In this document: positions 34,356 to 43,234 of the stretch, one piece after another
Numbering within the stretch: the first letter of the stretch is position 1
Layout of the letters: every line of letters begins with the position of its first letter
Origin: G965220305 sp965220305
Lineage (GTDB): Bacteria; Chloroflexota; Dehalococcoidia; Lucifugimonadales; UBA3495
NCBI GenBank assembly: GCA_965220305.1
Contig: OZ244817.1
Coordinates: 4,340,001 to 4,404,000 of the forward strand
Reading direction: 5' to 3'
Length of the DNA stretch: 64,000 nt
Translations under genes and position numbers: made by a program
Notes under the pieces: model-generated
The model's input: only the letters and a program-made list of their open reading frames with translations
Told to the model about the DNA's origin: nothing
Database searches by the model: none

Positions 34356-35435
34356 ATGAACTTCGGACTGTTTATGATGCCCTTGCATCCGCCCCGCAGG
34401 TCTTTTGCCGACTCCTATGACCGGGATATAGAACTGCTGGTGCAGGCGGATAAGCTGGGCTACCACGAGGCCTGGGTCGGGGAGCACATTACGGAAACCT
34501 GGGAAAACGCGCCGGTGCCCGAACTGCTCATCGCCCAGGCCCTGGCCCTCACCGAGCGCATCATTTTCGCCACCGGCGTTACCATGCTGCCCCTGCACCA
34601 CCCGGTGGATACGGCCCACCGCATCGCCATGCTGGACCACATGGCCCGGGGGCGTTTCTACTGGGGCATTGGCGTCCGCTCCCTGCCCACCGACCTGCAC
34701 CTCTACGGTATCGAGTACAACTCGATGGACGAGGTGCGGGAACAGGGCAAGGAAGCCCTGGATGTAATCCTGGGGCTGTGGCAGGCGGAGGATGGCCACT
34801 TCGGTTATGAGGGCAAGTACTACCAGGTACACGCGCCGGAAACCGACCCGGAGTTGGGCCGCCAACTCTACTACAAGCCCTATCAGCAACCCTACCCGCC
34901 CATTGGTGTGGCCGCTTCCACGCCCGGAGGGGATACCATTCGCATGGCCGGCGAGCAGGGCTGGATTCCCATGACTAACCTGATGTCCCACCATGTGAAG
35001 GAACTCTGGAGCAATTTGGAGGACGCCGCCGCCGGCGCGGGCCGGACCCCTGACCGCAGTGAGCTTCGCCTGGGCCGCGAGGTGTACGTGGGCGAGACCC
35101 CGGAATCGGCCCGGGAAGAGGCCCGCATCGTCCTGGGCCAGCCTTTCGACGACCACCAGTGGAAGAACCGCAAGGCCGGCGGCAACCTGAACTACGTTAA
35201 GGTGGACCCCAACATGGCCGACGAAGACGTGGACGTGGACTACATGATGGAGAATGTCTGGATCGTCGGCGACCCCCAGGAGTGCGCCGACAAGATTAGA
35301 GCGCTCTACGAGGACATCGGCGGATTCGGGCACCTGCTGGCCATCACCCACGACCCGGATGACCATTCACTGATGCAACGCTCCCTGCGGCTGCTGATGG
35401 AAGAGGTGGGCCCCAGGGTCGAGGACCTGGTATAA
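34356..35435 (+). CDS. Luciferase-like (LLM class) flavin-dependent monooxygenase
   Basis: This 359-residue TIM-barrel protein belongs to the bacterial luciferase-like family, which uses FMNH2 or F420H2. The N-terminal NFGLFMMPLHPPRRSF, 'WVGEHITETWENAPVPELLIAQALALTERI' and 'MLPLHHPVDTAHRIAMLDHMARGRFYWGIG' segments are classic. The start is ATG 34356 after GGAGGG. The closest family pattern is the alkanal or long-chain monooxygenase group, but substrate and cofactor cannot be assigned. It leads the plus strand, converging on the acyl-CoA cluster. Confidence 0.88.
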   Translation: MNFGLFMMPLHPPRRSFADSYDRDIELLVQADKLGYHEAWVGEHITETWENAPVPELLIAQALALTERIIFATGVTMLPLHHPVDTAHRIAMLDHMARGRFYWGIGVRSLPTDLHLYGIEYNSMDEVREQGKEALDVILGLWQAEDGHFGYEGKYYQVHAPETDPELGRQLYYKPYQQPYPPIGVAASTPGGDTIRMAGEQGWIPMTNLMSHHVKELWSNLEDAAAGAGRTPDRSELRLGREVYVGETPESAREEARIVLGQPFDDHQWKNRKAGGNLNYVKVDPNMADEDVDVDYMMENVWIVGDPQECADKIRALYEDIGGFGHLLAITHDPDDHSLMQRSLRLLMEEVGPRVEDLV

Positions 35436-35437
35436 AC

Positions 35438-35457
35438 GCCGCCTTGGGGTCGGCGGC
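35438..35457. terminator. Short hairpin between convergent genes
   Basis: GCCGCC (35438-35443) pairs with GGCGGC (35452-35457) around an eight-base loop. It begins right after the luciferase-like stop and five bases before the convergent gene's stop, so it may act in both directions. Confidence 0.4.
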
Positions 35458-35462
35458 TGTTC

Positions 35463-36305
35463 TCAGACCCCGGGGAACCAGGCGCTGAACTGGGCGGCCC
35501 GTTCCGGGTCGCCCTCAATATTCATTCGACCCTGACCGGCGGCGCTCCGCAGGTCCAGGCGACCGTATACCAGCAGGATGTAGCTGCCGGTGTCGCTCCT
35601 GAGAGTTACATCGGCAGGTTCGGGGCTGTGGCCCTCTAAGCTGAAGCTGCCCGAGTTGACCAACACGTCCTGTTGCACCGGGACCGGGCTGGACACGTCG
35701 ATACGGTATCGAGTTGGTGAGGGCAGTTCCGTGTTGGCGACGTAACAGTTGGTCAGCCAACGTTGCACCCGCCCCACCAGCACCGGCAGGGGCTCCTGGA
35801 AGATGGACGCCGACTGGTCCAACCCCGAGCGAATGTCCCAACTGTGGACGGCCAACTCCTGGAGACGCAGCGCCACGTAGTCGCTCAAAATCATGACGCC
35901 ACGGCGGTGAAAGCAGGGCTTGTCCCAGTCGGCTGGGGTGAGGGTCTCCAACACCTGCCCCAACCTGGCGTAGCCCTCCTGGAAGGACTGCAACAGTCCA
36001 GCCGGCCCCTGGTCCTGGCGGAAGGCGATGGCCCGCTGGGCCGTCTCGCCGGAACCCCGCTCGCCGGGGCGTAGGGCCTGCTGCCCGGCGGGTGGCCCCG
36101 AATCACCGGCGACCGCCCGGGTAATGGAATCGGCCCAGGTGAATCCCCCCTGGGCCAGGTGCGCCACCACGTCGCCGCCGGTCCAACCCTCGCAGGCGCT
36201 GGGCGCGGACCATGCTCCCTGGTCCAGTCCCGCCAGGAATTCTCCCAGACGGGCCGCCTCGGAGTTGACCAGCTCGATTACCTGGGACATCGTTTCCGTT
36301 TGCAT
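35463..36305 (-). CDS. Maleylpyruvate isomerase N-terminal/DinB-like domain protein
   Basis: This 280-residue protein has a DinB-type four-helix domain of the mycothiol-dependent maleylpyruvate isomerase kind. The signature is 'WSAPSACEGWTGGDVVAHLAQGGF' near residues 32-55; the His here and those in 'FHRRGVMILSDYV' and 'ELAVHSWDIRSGL' would bind a divalent metal. The C-terminal third, 'EPADVTLRSDTGSYILLVYGRLD', resembles an SCP2-like domain. ATG 36305 follows GAGGAGG. Thiol-dependent isomerisation or detoxification is the family role; a mycothiol requirement is unproven. Confidence 0.72.
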   Translation of the reverse strand: MQTETMSQVIELVNSEAARLGEFLAGLDQGAWSAPSACEGWTGGDVVAHLAQGGFTWADSITRAVAGDSGPPAGQQALRPGERGSGETAQRAIAFRQDQGPAGLLQSFQEGYARLGQVLETLTPADWDKPCFHRRGVMILSDYVALRLQELAVHSWDIRSGLDQSASIFQEPLPVLVGRVQRWLTNCYVANTELPSPTRYRIDVSSPVPVQQDVLVNSGSFSLEGHSPEPADVTLRSDTGSYILLVYGRLDLRSAAGQGRMNIEGDPERAAQFSAWFPGV

Positions 36306-36324
36306 CAATCCTCCTCGGAAATTG

Positions 36325-36837
36325 CTACTCGTACTGGGCCACGGGCAACTTGGCTCCCTGGAAGGGGCCTTCGGTAGCCTCAAACGACTTGGAGAAGGCC
36401 AGAATCTCCTCGTTGGACTGGTTTTCCAGGTCTATGGGGCGGCTGAAGCCCTGCTTTACCTGGTAACCTGTCTTGTAGTACAACTCTACCCGGTTGTCCT
36501 CTGGGTCGAAGAAGTAGACGCTGCAGGAGATGCCGTGGGTAACGCACTGGTCGATGCGTACTTCTTCTTTCAGCAGCCGCTGGTACAGCTCTTTCAGGGA
36601 GTCCATGCTGTTCACGATGAAGGAGACCTGCCCGACGCCCACGGTCTTGGGCCGTGACTCGTTGGCCTGGCCCAGGGCCAGCTCGTGGTGTTCGTTGTCC
36701 GGGTCGGCGCTGAGGAAACAGCTTCCCCGCTCCGGGGCCTCGTCGGTAACGGTCAGCCCGATGACCCGGGTGTAGAAGTCGCGCATCTTCAAAAAGTCGT
36801 CGCAGATGATGCCCACGTGTCCCAAATTGGTAACCAT
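36325..36837 (-). CDS. VOC family (glyoxalase/extradiol dioxygenase-like) protein
   Basis: This 170-residue protein has the paired beta-alpha-beta-beta-beta modules of the vicinal oxygen chelate fold. Likely metal ligands are H7 (NLGHVGIICDD), a His in 'NEHHELALG' or the start of module two, and a Glu in 'DPEDNRVELYY'. The set His-His-Glu is common in extradiol dioxygenases, and 'SCSVYFFDPEDNRVELYY' is very close to that pattern. It could cleave a catechol-type ring or act as an isomerase. It is 19 bases upstream of the isomerase-like gene. Confidence 0.8.
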   Translation of the reverse strand: MVTNLGHVGIICDDFLKMRDFYTRVIGLTVTDEAPERGSCFLSADPDNEHHELALGQANESRPKTVGVGQVSFIVNSMDSLKELYQRLLKEEVRIDQCVTHGISCSVYFFDPEDNRVELYYKTGYQVKQGFSRPIDLENQSNEEILAFSKSFEATEGPFQGAKLPVAQYE

Positions 36838-36893
36838 GACGTTCCTCCTCGTTTGTTGGGTTGAATGGGATATTGCTGCCGTTTCGACCTGCC

Positions 36894-37742
36894 CTAACGT
36901 CCCTTGAACTCCGGGGCCCGCTTTTCCAGGAAGGCCCGCCGTGCCTCCTGGGCGTCTTCGGAGCCGTTGAGGATGCCTCCGGCGTTGGAAGTCATTATCA
37001 TGGTGGTCTCCAGAGAGCTGTCCAGGGCGGCCCGCATTATCCGTTTGCTAATCCACTGCACCATCGGCGGCGTGCGCAGGATGCGGTCGCACAGCTCCCG
37101 GGTAGTCTCCTCCAGGGTTTCCGCCGTCACCAGGTAGTTCAGCAGGCCCCATTCGTAGGCTTTCTGCGCGTTCAGGTGTCCGGTATAGGCGAATTCCAGG
37201 GCCCGGCCCAGGCCCACCATCTTTGGCAGGTAGTAGGAACCGCCGTTCTCGATAATCTGTCCCAACTGCTGGTAGCCGATGAACCGGGTGTTCTCGCAGC
37301 CCAGGCGAATGTCGCAGTGCAGCGCCATGTCCATGCCCGACCCCACGGCGGGGCCGTTAATCATGGCGATGGTGGGCTTGCGAATTAACGAGATGTCCCG
37401 GTGCAGCTTGGTGAACCCGTGAATGAAGTGCTCCCGGGTGGCGTCGGGGCCTTCCGTGGTCCCCCGGTCGCCGGAGAACCTCTCCCCCTTCAGGGAGTCG
37501 GGGGTGTCGCCCCGCATATCCGCCCCGGAGCAGAACCCCCGGCCCACTCCCGTCAGGACGATGACCCGGACGTCCGGGTCATCGTCCCCAGCCCGCATGT
37601 ACTCTCCCACCTTGGCCACGGTGCTGTTCTCCTCGGCAGAGCCGATGAGCGAGTTCATGCGTTCCGGTCGGTTGAACTTTATCCACAGAATGCCGTTGTC
37701 TTCCGGCTCATACAGTAGATAGTCCACTAGTTTTGGTCCCAT
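36894..37742 (-). CDS. Enoyl-CoA hydratase/isomerase family protein
   Basis: This 282-residue crotonase-fold protein has 'GRGFCSGADMRGD' near residues 68-80 and 'NGPAVGSGMDMALHCDIRLGCENTRF' near 130-155. At the usual catalytic Glu position the residue in SGMDMAL is Asp, so classic hydratase chemistry may be altered. ATG 37742 follows GGAGGA; a longer in-frame start overlaps the CoA-transferase stop region and lacks a site. It follows two CoA-transferase genes and precedes the VOC gene, suggesting one acyl-CoA pathway. Confidence 0.85.
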   Translation of the reverse strand: MGPKLVDYLLYEPEDNGILWIKFNRPERMNSLIGSAEENSTVAKVGEYMRAGDDDPDVRVIVLTGVGRGFCSGADMRGDTPDSLKGERFSGDRGTTEGPDATREHFIHGFTKLHRDISLIRKPTIAMINGPAVGSGMDMALHCDIRLGCENTRFIGYQQLGQIIENGGSYYLPKMVGLGRALEFAYTGHLNAQKAYEWGLLNYLVTAETLEETTRELCDRILRTPPMVQWISKRIMRAALDSSLETTMIMTSNAGGILNGSEDAQEARRAFLEKRAPEFKGR

Positions 37743-37828
37743 TCTTCCTCCAATTTGCCCACTGTGTTCCTGGACCTGCTGGCGTGCTTCTCCCCGGCGT
37801 AATGGGGAATATTTCATTGGCGCTGCCG

Positions 37829-39094
37829 CTAGGCCCCAACCGGGCGGGCGCCGATTATTCCCTGGGTTTCCAGGTCCTCCAACTCACCCTCCGGCAGGCC
37901 CAGAAGCTCGGACAACACGTATCCGTTATGCTCCCCCAGCCCGGGAGCGGGAACTGCCGTCTGCCGTTGGTCCCGGGACAGCTTCCAGGGTGTGGTCACC
38001 TGGATATACTGGCCCGCCTCCGGGTGCTCCACCGTGTCCCAGAAGCCCCGGGCCTGAAGGTGGGGCTCGTGAATCACGTCGATACCCTTGAGCACCGCTC
38101 CCGCGGCCACCCCGTGGGCTTGAAGCAGGTGCATCGCCTGGTTGTGGTCCCGCTCTTGCGTCCACCGACTCAGGAGCAAGTCCAATTCCTCGCGGTTTGC
38201 CCTACGTGCTTCCAGGGTGGCAAACCTGGGGTCGTCACCCAGCGAGGGCTGCCCGATGGCCCGGCACAGGCCCCGCCACTGGGCGTCGGAGCCAACCGAA
38301 ATCGCCACCCACTTGTCCTGGCCCTGGCAAGGGTAGACCCTGTGGGGAGACATCATAGGATGGGTGTTCCCGACGGGGCCGGACACTCTCCCGTTGTAGG
38401 AATAGTCCAGGACGGTCTCGCCCAGGATGCTGATGGTAGCTTCCCGCTGCGCCAGGTCGACCAAGCTGCCCCTTCCCGTTTTGCGCCGCTGGCGCAGCGC
38501 CGCCATCAAGGCTCCCACGGCCAGCATTCCCACCAAAGGGTCCGGGTAAGTCTCGTTGGTGCCCAGGGGAATACCGTCTTCGTAGCCGGTGATGGAAGCC
38601 AGCCCGGTGGTCTGTTCCAGGGTGGAACCCAGGGAGCCGTAGTCCTTCTCCGGGCCGCTGGCCCCCTGGCTGCTAATCTTCAGGTACACCAGTTGGGGGT
38701 TTACCCGAGAAACTAAGTCATACCCCAGGCCCAGCCGGTCCATAACCGACGCCCGGTAGTTTTCCGTCAAAACGTCGCACAACTTCGCCAACTCCAGGAA
38801 CAACTCCCGGCCCCGGGGAGTTGCCAGGTCGAGGGTCAGGCCCAGCTTGTTGGCGTTCCGGTTGACGTGGTGGGCTGCCCGGTTCCAGGGGCGCTCGCCG
38901 GGAACACCACCCGGATGCTGGGCGTTGCTGCCCGGCACTGGCCGCGCCGGGCCTCGGGCAATGTCCATTCGGGAGCAGGACTCCACCTTGATGACCTGCG
39001 CTCCCATGAAACCCAAAAGCATGGTGGCGTAGGGGCCGACGGCCACCTGGGTAAGGTCAAGAATGCGTAGTCCCTGTAATATCGGCGCTGCCAT
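37829..39094 (-). CDS. CaiB/BaiF family CoA-transferase
   Basis: This 421-residue class III CoA-transferase has the family start 'LQGLRILDLTQVAVGPYATMLLGFMGAQVIKVE'. The CoA-binding 'KLGLTLDLATPRGRELFLELAKLCDVLTENYRASVMDRLGLGYD' contains the conserved LTLDL and ENYR patterns; the nucleophilic Asp is expected in the DYGSLGSTLEQTTGL region near residue 176. The family moves CoA between carboxylates such as oxalate, carnitine or succinate. The ATG has no clear ribosome-binding site, so its translation may be coupled or leaderless. A second paralogue sits 55 bases upstream. Confidence 0.87.
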   Translation of the reverse strand: MAAPILQGLRILDLTQVAVGPYATMLLGFMGAQVIKVESCSRMDIARGPARPVPGSNAQHPGGVPGERPWNRAAHHVNRNANKLGLTLDLATPRGRELFLELAKLCDVLTENYRASVMDRLGLGYDLVSRVNPQLVYLKISSQGASGPEKDYGSLGSTLEQTTGLASITGYEDGIPLGTNETYPDPLVGMLAVGALMAALRQRRKTGRGSLVDLAQREATISILGETVLDYSYNGRVSGPVGNTHPMMSPHRVYPCQGQDKWVAISVGSDAQWRGLCRAIGQPSLGDDPRFATLEARRANREELDLLLSRWTQERDHNQAMHLLQAHGVAAGAVLKGIDVIHEPHLQARGFWDTVEHPEAGQYIQVTTPWKLSRDQRQTAVPAPGLGEHNGYVLSELLGLPEGELEDLETQGIIGARPVGA

Positions 39095-39149
39095 ATTTTA
39101 TCGGTTGTTCCCGTTTACTCTGACCCAGACCCCGCCACCGGCAGGGACG

Positions 39150-40340
39150 CTAAATTACTCCCTGGCGGCGCAGCCCTTCCAAATCTTCTTCCCGGTAGCC
39201 CAACTGCCCGCAGAGGACTTCGGCGGTGTGCTGGCCCAAATAGGGGGCTGCCGCCTGGCGCCACGGAACGTCTCCGATGCTAAAGGGAGCGCCCGGGTAG
39301 AGGGTCTCCCCCGCCCGTGGGTCGTCCACCGGCTGGAAGAACTGGCGGGACTGAAGTTGGGCCGAGGCGAACAGGTCCTCGGCGGTGGCGACGTAGCCGG
39401 CAATGGTGCGCATTCCCTGTAGGGTATGGTAAATCTCTTCCTTGGGCTGGGATGCGGCCCACCGCCCCACTATTTCCAGCACCTCCCGCTGGTGCTCTCT
39501 TCGGGCTTCCCGGGTGTTGAAATTGGGGTCCTGGGCCAGTTCGGGGACGCCCATAAGTTGGCATACCTGGCCCCAAATATCCTCCCGCACCCCGGTTTCC
39601 AGCCCTGGGCTAACCCAGCCGTCTTTGGCCGGGACCAGGGCGCTGGGCCGTCGCTGGTAAGCGCCGCCAAACTGCTGGTGAATCGAGGCCCGGATTTGGG
39701 CCACCGTCATCGTCTCCATAACCGAAACGTCGACGTGCTGGCCGTAGCCGTTAATGTCCCGGGAGTAGAGGGCCAGCATGGTTGCGGAAAAGGCGCTGAC
39801 CCCGGTGGTGTAGAGGGCGGCGTTCCCTGGGACCTTTAGCGGTTCCCTATCCGGGAGTCCCACGGTGTCCATCAGGCCGCTGAGGGCCTGGGCTACCAGG
39901 TCCGACCCCTGGTAGTCCCGGTAGGGGCCGCTCTGGCCGAAAGGGGTGATGGAGGTGTAAATCAACCCTGGATGCAGAACTTCCAAGGAGGAATAGTCCA
40001 GCGCCCACTCCCTCATCAGCCCCGGCGGGAAGCTCTCCACCAGAATGTCGTATTCTTGCGAGAGTCGCTTCAAGATTTCGGCGCCAGCTTCCGATTGCAG
40101 GTTCAGGGTTACGCTTTTCTTGCCGGTGTTTAGGTACAGGAAAGAGAGACTCTTTTCCCGGTCCGGCTCGTCGCCGATAAAGGGAGGAGCCCCCCGCGAG
40201 ATGTCCCCGGAAGGGGGCCGCTCCACCTTCACCACCTCGGCCCCCAGACCGGCCAGCAGCTTGCAGCAGAAGGGGCCGGCAATGCCTTCGCTCAGGTCCA
40301 AGACCCGCACGTCGGATAGGGCGGGAGTGTCGTCGGGCAT
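39150..40340 (-). CDS. CaiB/BaiF family CoA-transferase
   Basis: This 396-residue CoA-transferase starts with 'LSDVRVLDLSEGIAGPFCCKLLAGLGAEVVKVE'. 'KKSVTLNLQSEAGAEILKRLSQEYDILVESFPPG' is the CoA-binding region, with LTLNL-type and ESF patterns. 'DYQGSDLVAQALSGLMDTVG' contains the likely nucleophilic Asp. The pair of paralogues in tandem is seen in succinyl-CoA-dependent activation pathways, where both may form a heterodimer. GAGG precedes the ATG. It heads the minus-strand cluster down to 35463. Confidence 0.87.
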   Translation of the reverse strand: MPDDTPALSDVRVLDLSEGIAGPFCCKLLAGLGAEVVKVERPPSGDISRGAPPFIGDEPDREKSLSFLYLNTGKKSVTLNLQSEAGAEILKRLSQEYDILVESFPPGLMREWALDYSSLEVLHPGLIYTSITPFGQSGPYRDYQGSDLVAQALSGLMDTVGLPDREPLKVPGNAALYTTGVSAFSATMLALYSRDINGYGQHVDVSVMETMTVAQIRASIHQQFGGAYQRRPSALVPAKDGWVSPGLETGVREDIWGQVCQLMGVPELAQDPNFNTREARREHQREVLEIVGRWAASQPKEEIYHTLQGMRTIAGYVATAEDLFASAQLQSRQFFQPVDDPRAGETLYPGAPFSIGDVPWRQAAAPYLGQHTAEVLCGQLGYREEDLEGLRRQGVI

Positions 40341-40521
40341 AAAACCTCGTTGGTCCAGGCGACGTTATCGGATAAGGGGGCTTCGTTGGGGTTATTTTAG
40401 CCGAATCTGACCGTCTGTAAAGCAGCAGGCAGGAGGGGCGCGGCCCGTCCACGGCAGGGTTGCAAGTTACCGGGCCATCGCCCAAAATGAGGCATCTCGC
40501 CCCAATACGGAGGTCTCACCG

Positions 40522-41448
40522 ATGCCGGAGCTAACTCTAAACGTCGCCATTGCCAATTATGGACACACCAAGGCCCTCCAGGACGGCTCAATTAAGTCGG
40601 ACAAAGTGGCCCTGGAACACCTTGAAGTCTCTCCCATAACCACTGCCTTCCGCCGGATGGTGCGGGGCCTGGAGTACGATGTCGCTGAGATGGCCCTGTC
40701 AACCTACCTGTGCGCCCTGACCTACCAGAAGCCCATGACGGCCCTGCCGGTGTTCGTGCTGCGCCGGTTCGAGCACGGGGGCATCGTTTACAACACCAAG
40801 TCGGGCATAAAGACGCCCGCCGACCTGGCCGGTCGTAGGGTCGGCGTCCGCAGCTACACTTTGACCCCTGGAGTTTGGGTGCGGGGCATTTTGCAGAACG
40901 CCTATGGTGTGGACCTGGACCAGGTGACCTGGGTGTTGGTGGGAGATGAACACGTCGCGGAGTACGTCGCACCTCCAAACGTGGTGTCGGCGCCCCCGGG
41001 CAGCGACCTGGCCGCTATGCTACTGTCCGGGGAAGTTGACGCCGCCATCGGCGCGGGCAACGTGGACTCGCCCGACGTGCAGCCCCTGATCCCCGACGCC
41101 CGCAATGCGGCCATAGACTACTTCAACAGCACCGGCGTTTACCCCATCAGCCACACCGTGGTAATTAAGGACCAATTGCTTCAGGATAACCCTTGGTTGG
41201 CGGAGGAGCTATTTTCCCTCTTCCAGGGAGCCAAGGAGCAGTACCTGGGCGGACTGTCCGGCAGTGGGGACGACGCGATGCGCCAGATGCAGCAGGTTAT
41301 CGGCCAGGACCCCCTTCCCTACGGCGTCGCGGCCAACCGCCAGACCCTGGAGCGGTTTATCCAGTTCAACGTGGAACAGAAAATCATCCCCCAGTCGGTG
41401 GCGGTGGAGGACATCTTCCCTCGCAGTCTGGTGGACCTGGCCCGGTAG
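40522..41448 (+). CDS. Periplasmic-binding-fold protein, 4,5-dihydroxyphthalate decarboxylase-like
   Basis: This 308-residue protein has the type 2 binding-protein fold and resembles the 4,5-dihydroxyphthalate decarboxylase/ABC substrate-binding family. 'GGIVYNTKSGIKTPADLAGRRVGVRSYTLTPGVWVRGIL' and 'YDVAEMALSTYLCA' are typical. There is no signal peptide, so it probably acts in the cytoplasm as an enzyme or sensor. GGAGG precedes the ATG. It is divergent from the CoA-transferase cluster, which suggests a shared aromatic or dicarboxylate substrate. Confidence 0.75.
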   Translation: MPELTLNVAIANYGHTKALQDGSIKSDKVALEHLEVSPITTAFRRMVRGLEYDVAEMALSTYLCALTYQKPMTALPVFVLRRFEHGGIVYNTKSGIKTPADLAGRRVGVRSYTLTPGVWVRGILQNAYGVDLDQVTWVLVGDEHVAEYVAPPNVVSAPPGSDLAAMLLSGEVDAAIGAGNVDSPDVQPLIPDARNAAIDYFNSTGVYPISHTVVIKDQLLQDNPWLAEELFSLFQGAKEQYLGGLSGSGDDAMRQMQQVIGQDPLPYGVAANRQTLERFIQFNVEQKIIPQSVAVEDIFPRSLVDLAR

Positions 41449-41479
41449 CAACCCAAAGGACTTAAAGCCGTTTCGTTGC

Positions 41480-41509
41480 CACGAGGGTGGTTCTCCCGCC
41501 GCCCTCGTG
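41480..41509. terminator. Palindrome between convergent genes
   Basis: CACGAGGG (41480-41487) pairs with CCCTCGTG (41502-41509) across a 14-base loop. It lies between the stops of the decarboxylase-like gene and the peptidase gene, where a bidirectional terminator is expected. There is no T-run. Confidence 0.45.
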
Positions 41510-41529
41510 CCTACTCCATCCTCACCAGG

Positions 41530-42810
41530 TCACCAATAGTCCTCCTCTTCTTCCTCCTCGCGGGGAAACAGCTTGCCCCAAAGGAATTTTAGGAACACCG
41601 CCAGCATCACCACCAAGATGAGGCCCCCCAACAGCCATACATCGAGGAATAGCAAGGGCGAAGGTGGGCCAGCTTGCGGTCTGCCGGAGGACGGTAGGGC
41701 CAGCCCCTGGGAACTGGCCGCCCAGCGGGTGTCCAGGCCATCGGTGTCGAAGCCGTAGACCCTCACCAGGGCTTCGTCGCTGGTCCGGCCCTGTCCCAAC
41801 TGCTGGATGAACCGCTGAAAGGCCGCCGACCCGTGGCCCTCCACCAAGTAGGCGACGACGCTCTCGGCTTTTGCGTAGAAGATGTCAATCTCTTGGGGAG
41901 TCCCGGACAGGCCCGACATCCGTCGTAGCGGAACGCTGTGCGGGCTGAGGGTGGTCCCGCTGTAGGGTTGGGAGCCTGGCTCGATGTAGCTGGCGAACCC
42001 CTCATCCAACCATCGGGGCACCGCTCCATTGGGGCCCACGGCTTGGCCCAGCAAAAGGTGGGCGGCCTCGTGGGTCAGCAATTGGGGTTGTAGCCCGATG
42101 CCAAGAAAGGAGCCGGTGGCGGGGAAGGCGAAGCCATGAAACACCTGCTCCCGGGTCAGGGTTTCGCTCTGGTAGGGGAAAGCCGCCGCCGCCTCGTCGA
42201 AGTCGTTGTAGATGAACCCCCTTATTGGGGGCGGGTCCGACCTCAGTCCGAGCAGGCCCATTATTCGTTCCAGATCAGCTTCCAGGGAGCGGGCCGCCGC
42301 ATCGACCTGGTGTTGGGCCATGTCGTGGTGCAGCAACGTCAGCGGCCCGGCCTGGGTCTGTTGCCACTGGAAACGGTTGTCGGTGTATTCCAGGATGCGG
42401 GGCTCGGTCTGGCGTTGGCGGCCACTGGCGTCTTTGATGGAGTAGTAGTACTCAACCTTGGTGCCCGGGGGCTGGTAGTTGCCGCCGCCGGTTGGCACCT
42501 CAACGGTGGCCTTGACCCGGGGACCAGGTGTGAAGGTCGCGTAGGTGTAGGCTGGAAGCCCCCCCAGGGTATTGCGGTAGTCCAACCTCACTTCAACGAT
42601 GTCGGCGGAGCTTTCCGCGACGAGACTAAAGGCAATCTCTTCGGGAAAGTGGATTTCCGCTTCATTCCCGGTGACCTGAATGGCCCAGTGGCCGCTTCCC
42701 AGGGTTGACTCTGGCGCGGTGAGGGTCAGCGCCGCCAGGAGCATGGCGGCCAGGGCCCAGCCCAAGGCTGAGGGCCGGTTTTTGCGGCAGGCACGGGGGC
42801 GTCGTTTCAA
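41530..42810 (-). CDS. Membrane-anchored peptidase MA-like metalloprotease
   Basis: This 426-residue protein starts at a TTG with AGGAG upstream and carries a signal peptide (hydrophobic about 17-31). Residues about 45-150 form a beta-sandwich. The zinc motif HEAAH is in QLLTHEAAHLLLGQAVGP near residue 249, with the third ligand Glu likely in RWLDEGFASYIEPG. This is the gluzincin/peptidase MA pattern. The C-terminus has one transmembrane helix (LDVWLLGGLILVVMLAVFL) and an acidic tail (REEEEEEDYW). It is therefore anchored by its C-terminus with the protease outside. Confidence 0.82.
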   Translation of the reverse strand: MKRRPRACRKNRPSALGWALAAMLLAALTLTAPESTLGSGHWAIQVTGNEAEIHFPEEIAFSLVAESSADIVEVRLDYRNTLGGLPAYTYATFTPGPRVKATVEVPTGGGNYQPPGTKVEYYYSIKDASGRQRQTEPRILEYTDNRFQWQQTQAGPLTLLHHDMAQHQVDAAARSLEADLERIMGLLGLRSDPPPIRGFIYNDFDEAAAAFPYQSETLTREQVFHGFAFPATGSFLGIGLQPQLLTHEAAHLLLGQAVGPNGAVPRWLDEGFASYIEPGSQPYSGTTLSPHSVPLRRMSGLSGTPQEIDIFYAKAESVVAYLVEGHGSAAFQRFIQQLGQGRTSDEALVRVYGFDTDGLDTRWAASSQGLALPSSGRPQAGPPSPLLFLDVWLLGGLILVVMLAVFLKFLWGKLFPREEEEEEDYW

Positions 42811-43234
42811 ATTAGGCGGGACTCCTACAGGTGATTGGGACTGCTGACAGCGGGCAAGTCGCGGAACTATCGCAGCCCGAAAATACGAAGCGCCGGTCTC
42901 CTAGTTGGAGTATCGCTATCCGACCCCCGTGACCTCCTGGGCGGTTGAAGTTGCCCGTGGGTCGAGGGCTGCTGCCTCCAATTATAGTGCATCGGCTCCC
43001 CCTGACCGGTGGGCGACAATACCAAAGGATGGTCGTCTACCTCCGTTTCTAGCCCGTTTCTTGGCTGGCCCAAGAGGGGGTCAAGTTTCCCACTCCAGGG
43101 CGCGGATAATCGTTGATATTGGTTCAAAGTTTGTAAGAAGGGCCCCGGTACCACTGTGTTAGAATCCGCCAGTCTCAGGGAATGAAGGGTAGTCGGGCGG
43201 TGGTGAGTCTATTCATCAGTGAAAGGTGCCATTC
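42811..43234. other. Intergenic region before xerC/xerD
   Basis: I see no gene, repeat or convincing regulatory palindrome in this 424-base interval between divergent genes. An extended -10-like TGTTAGAAT at 43157-43165, about 70 bases before the recombinase ATG, is the only promoter candidate. It lacks a -35 at normal spacing. Confidence 0.4.
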
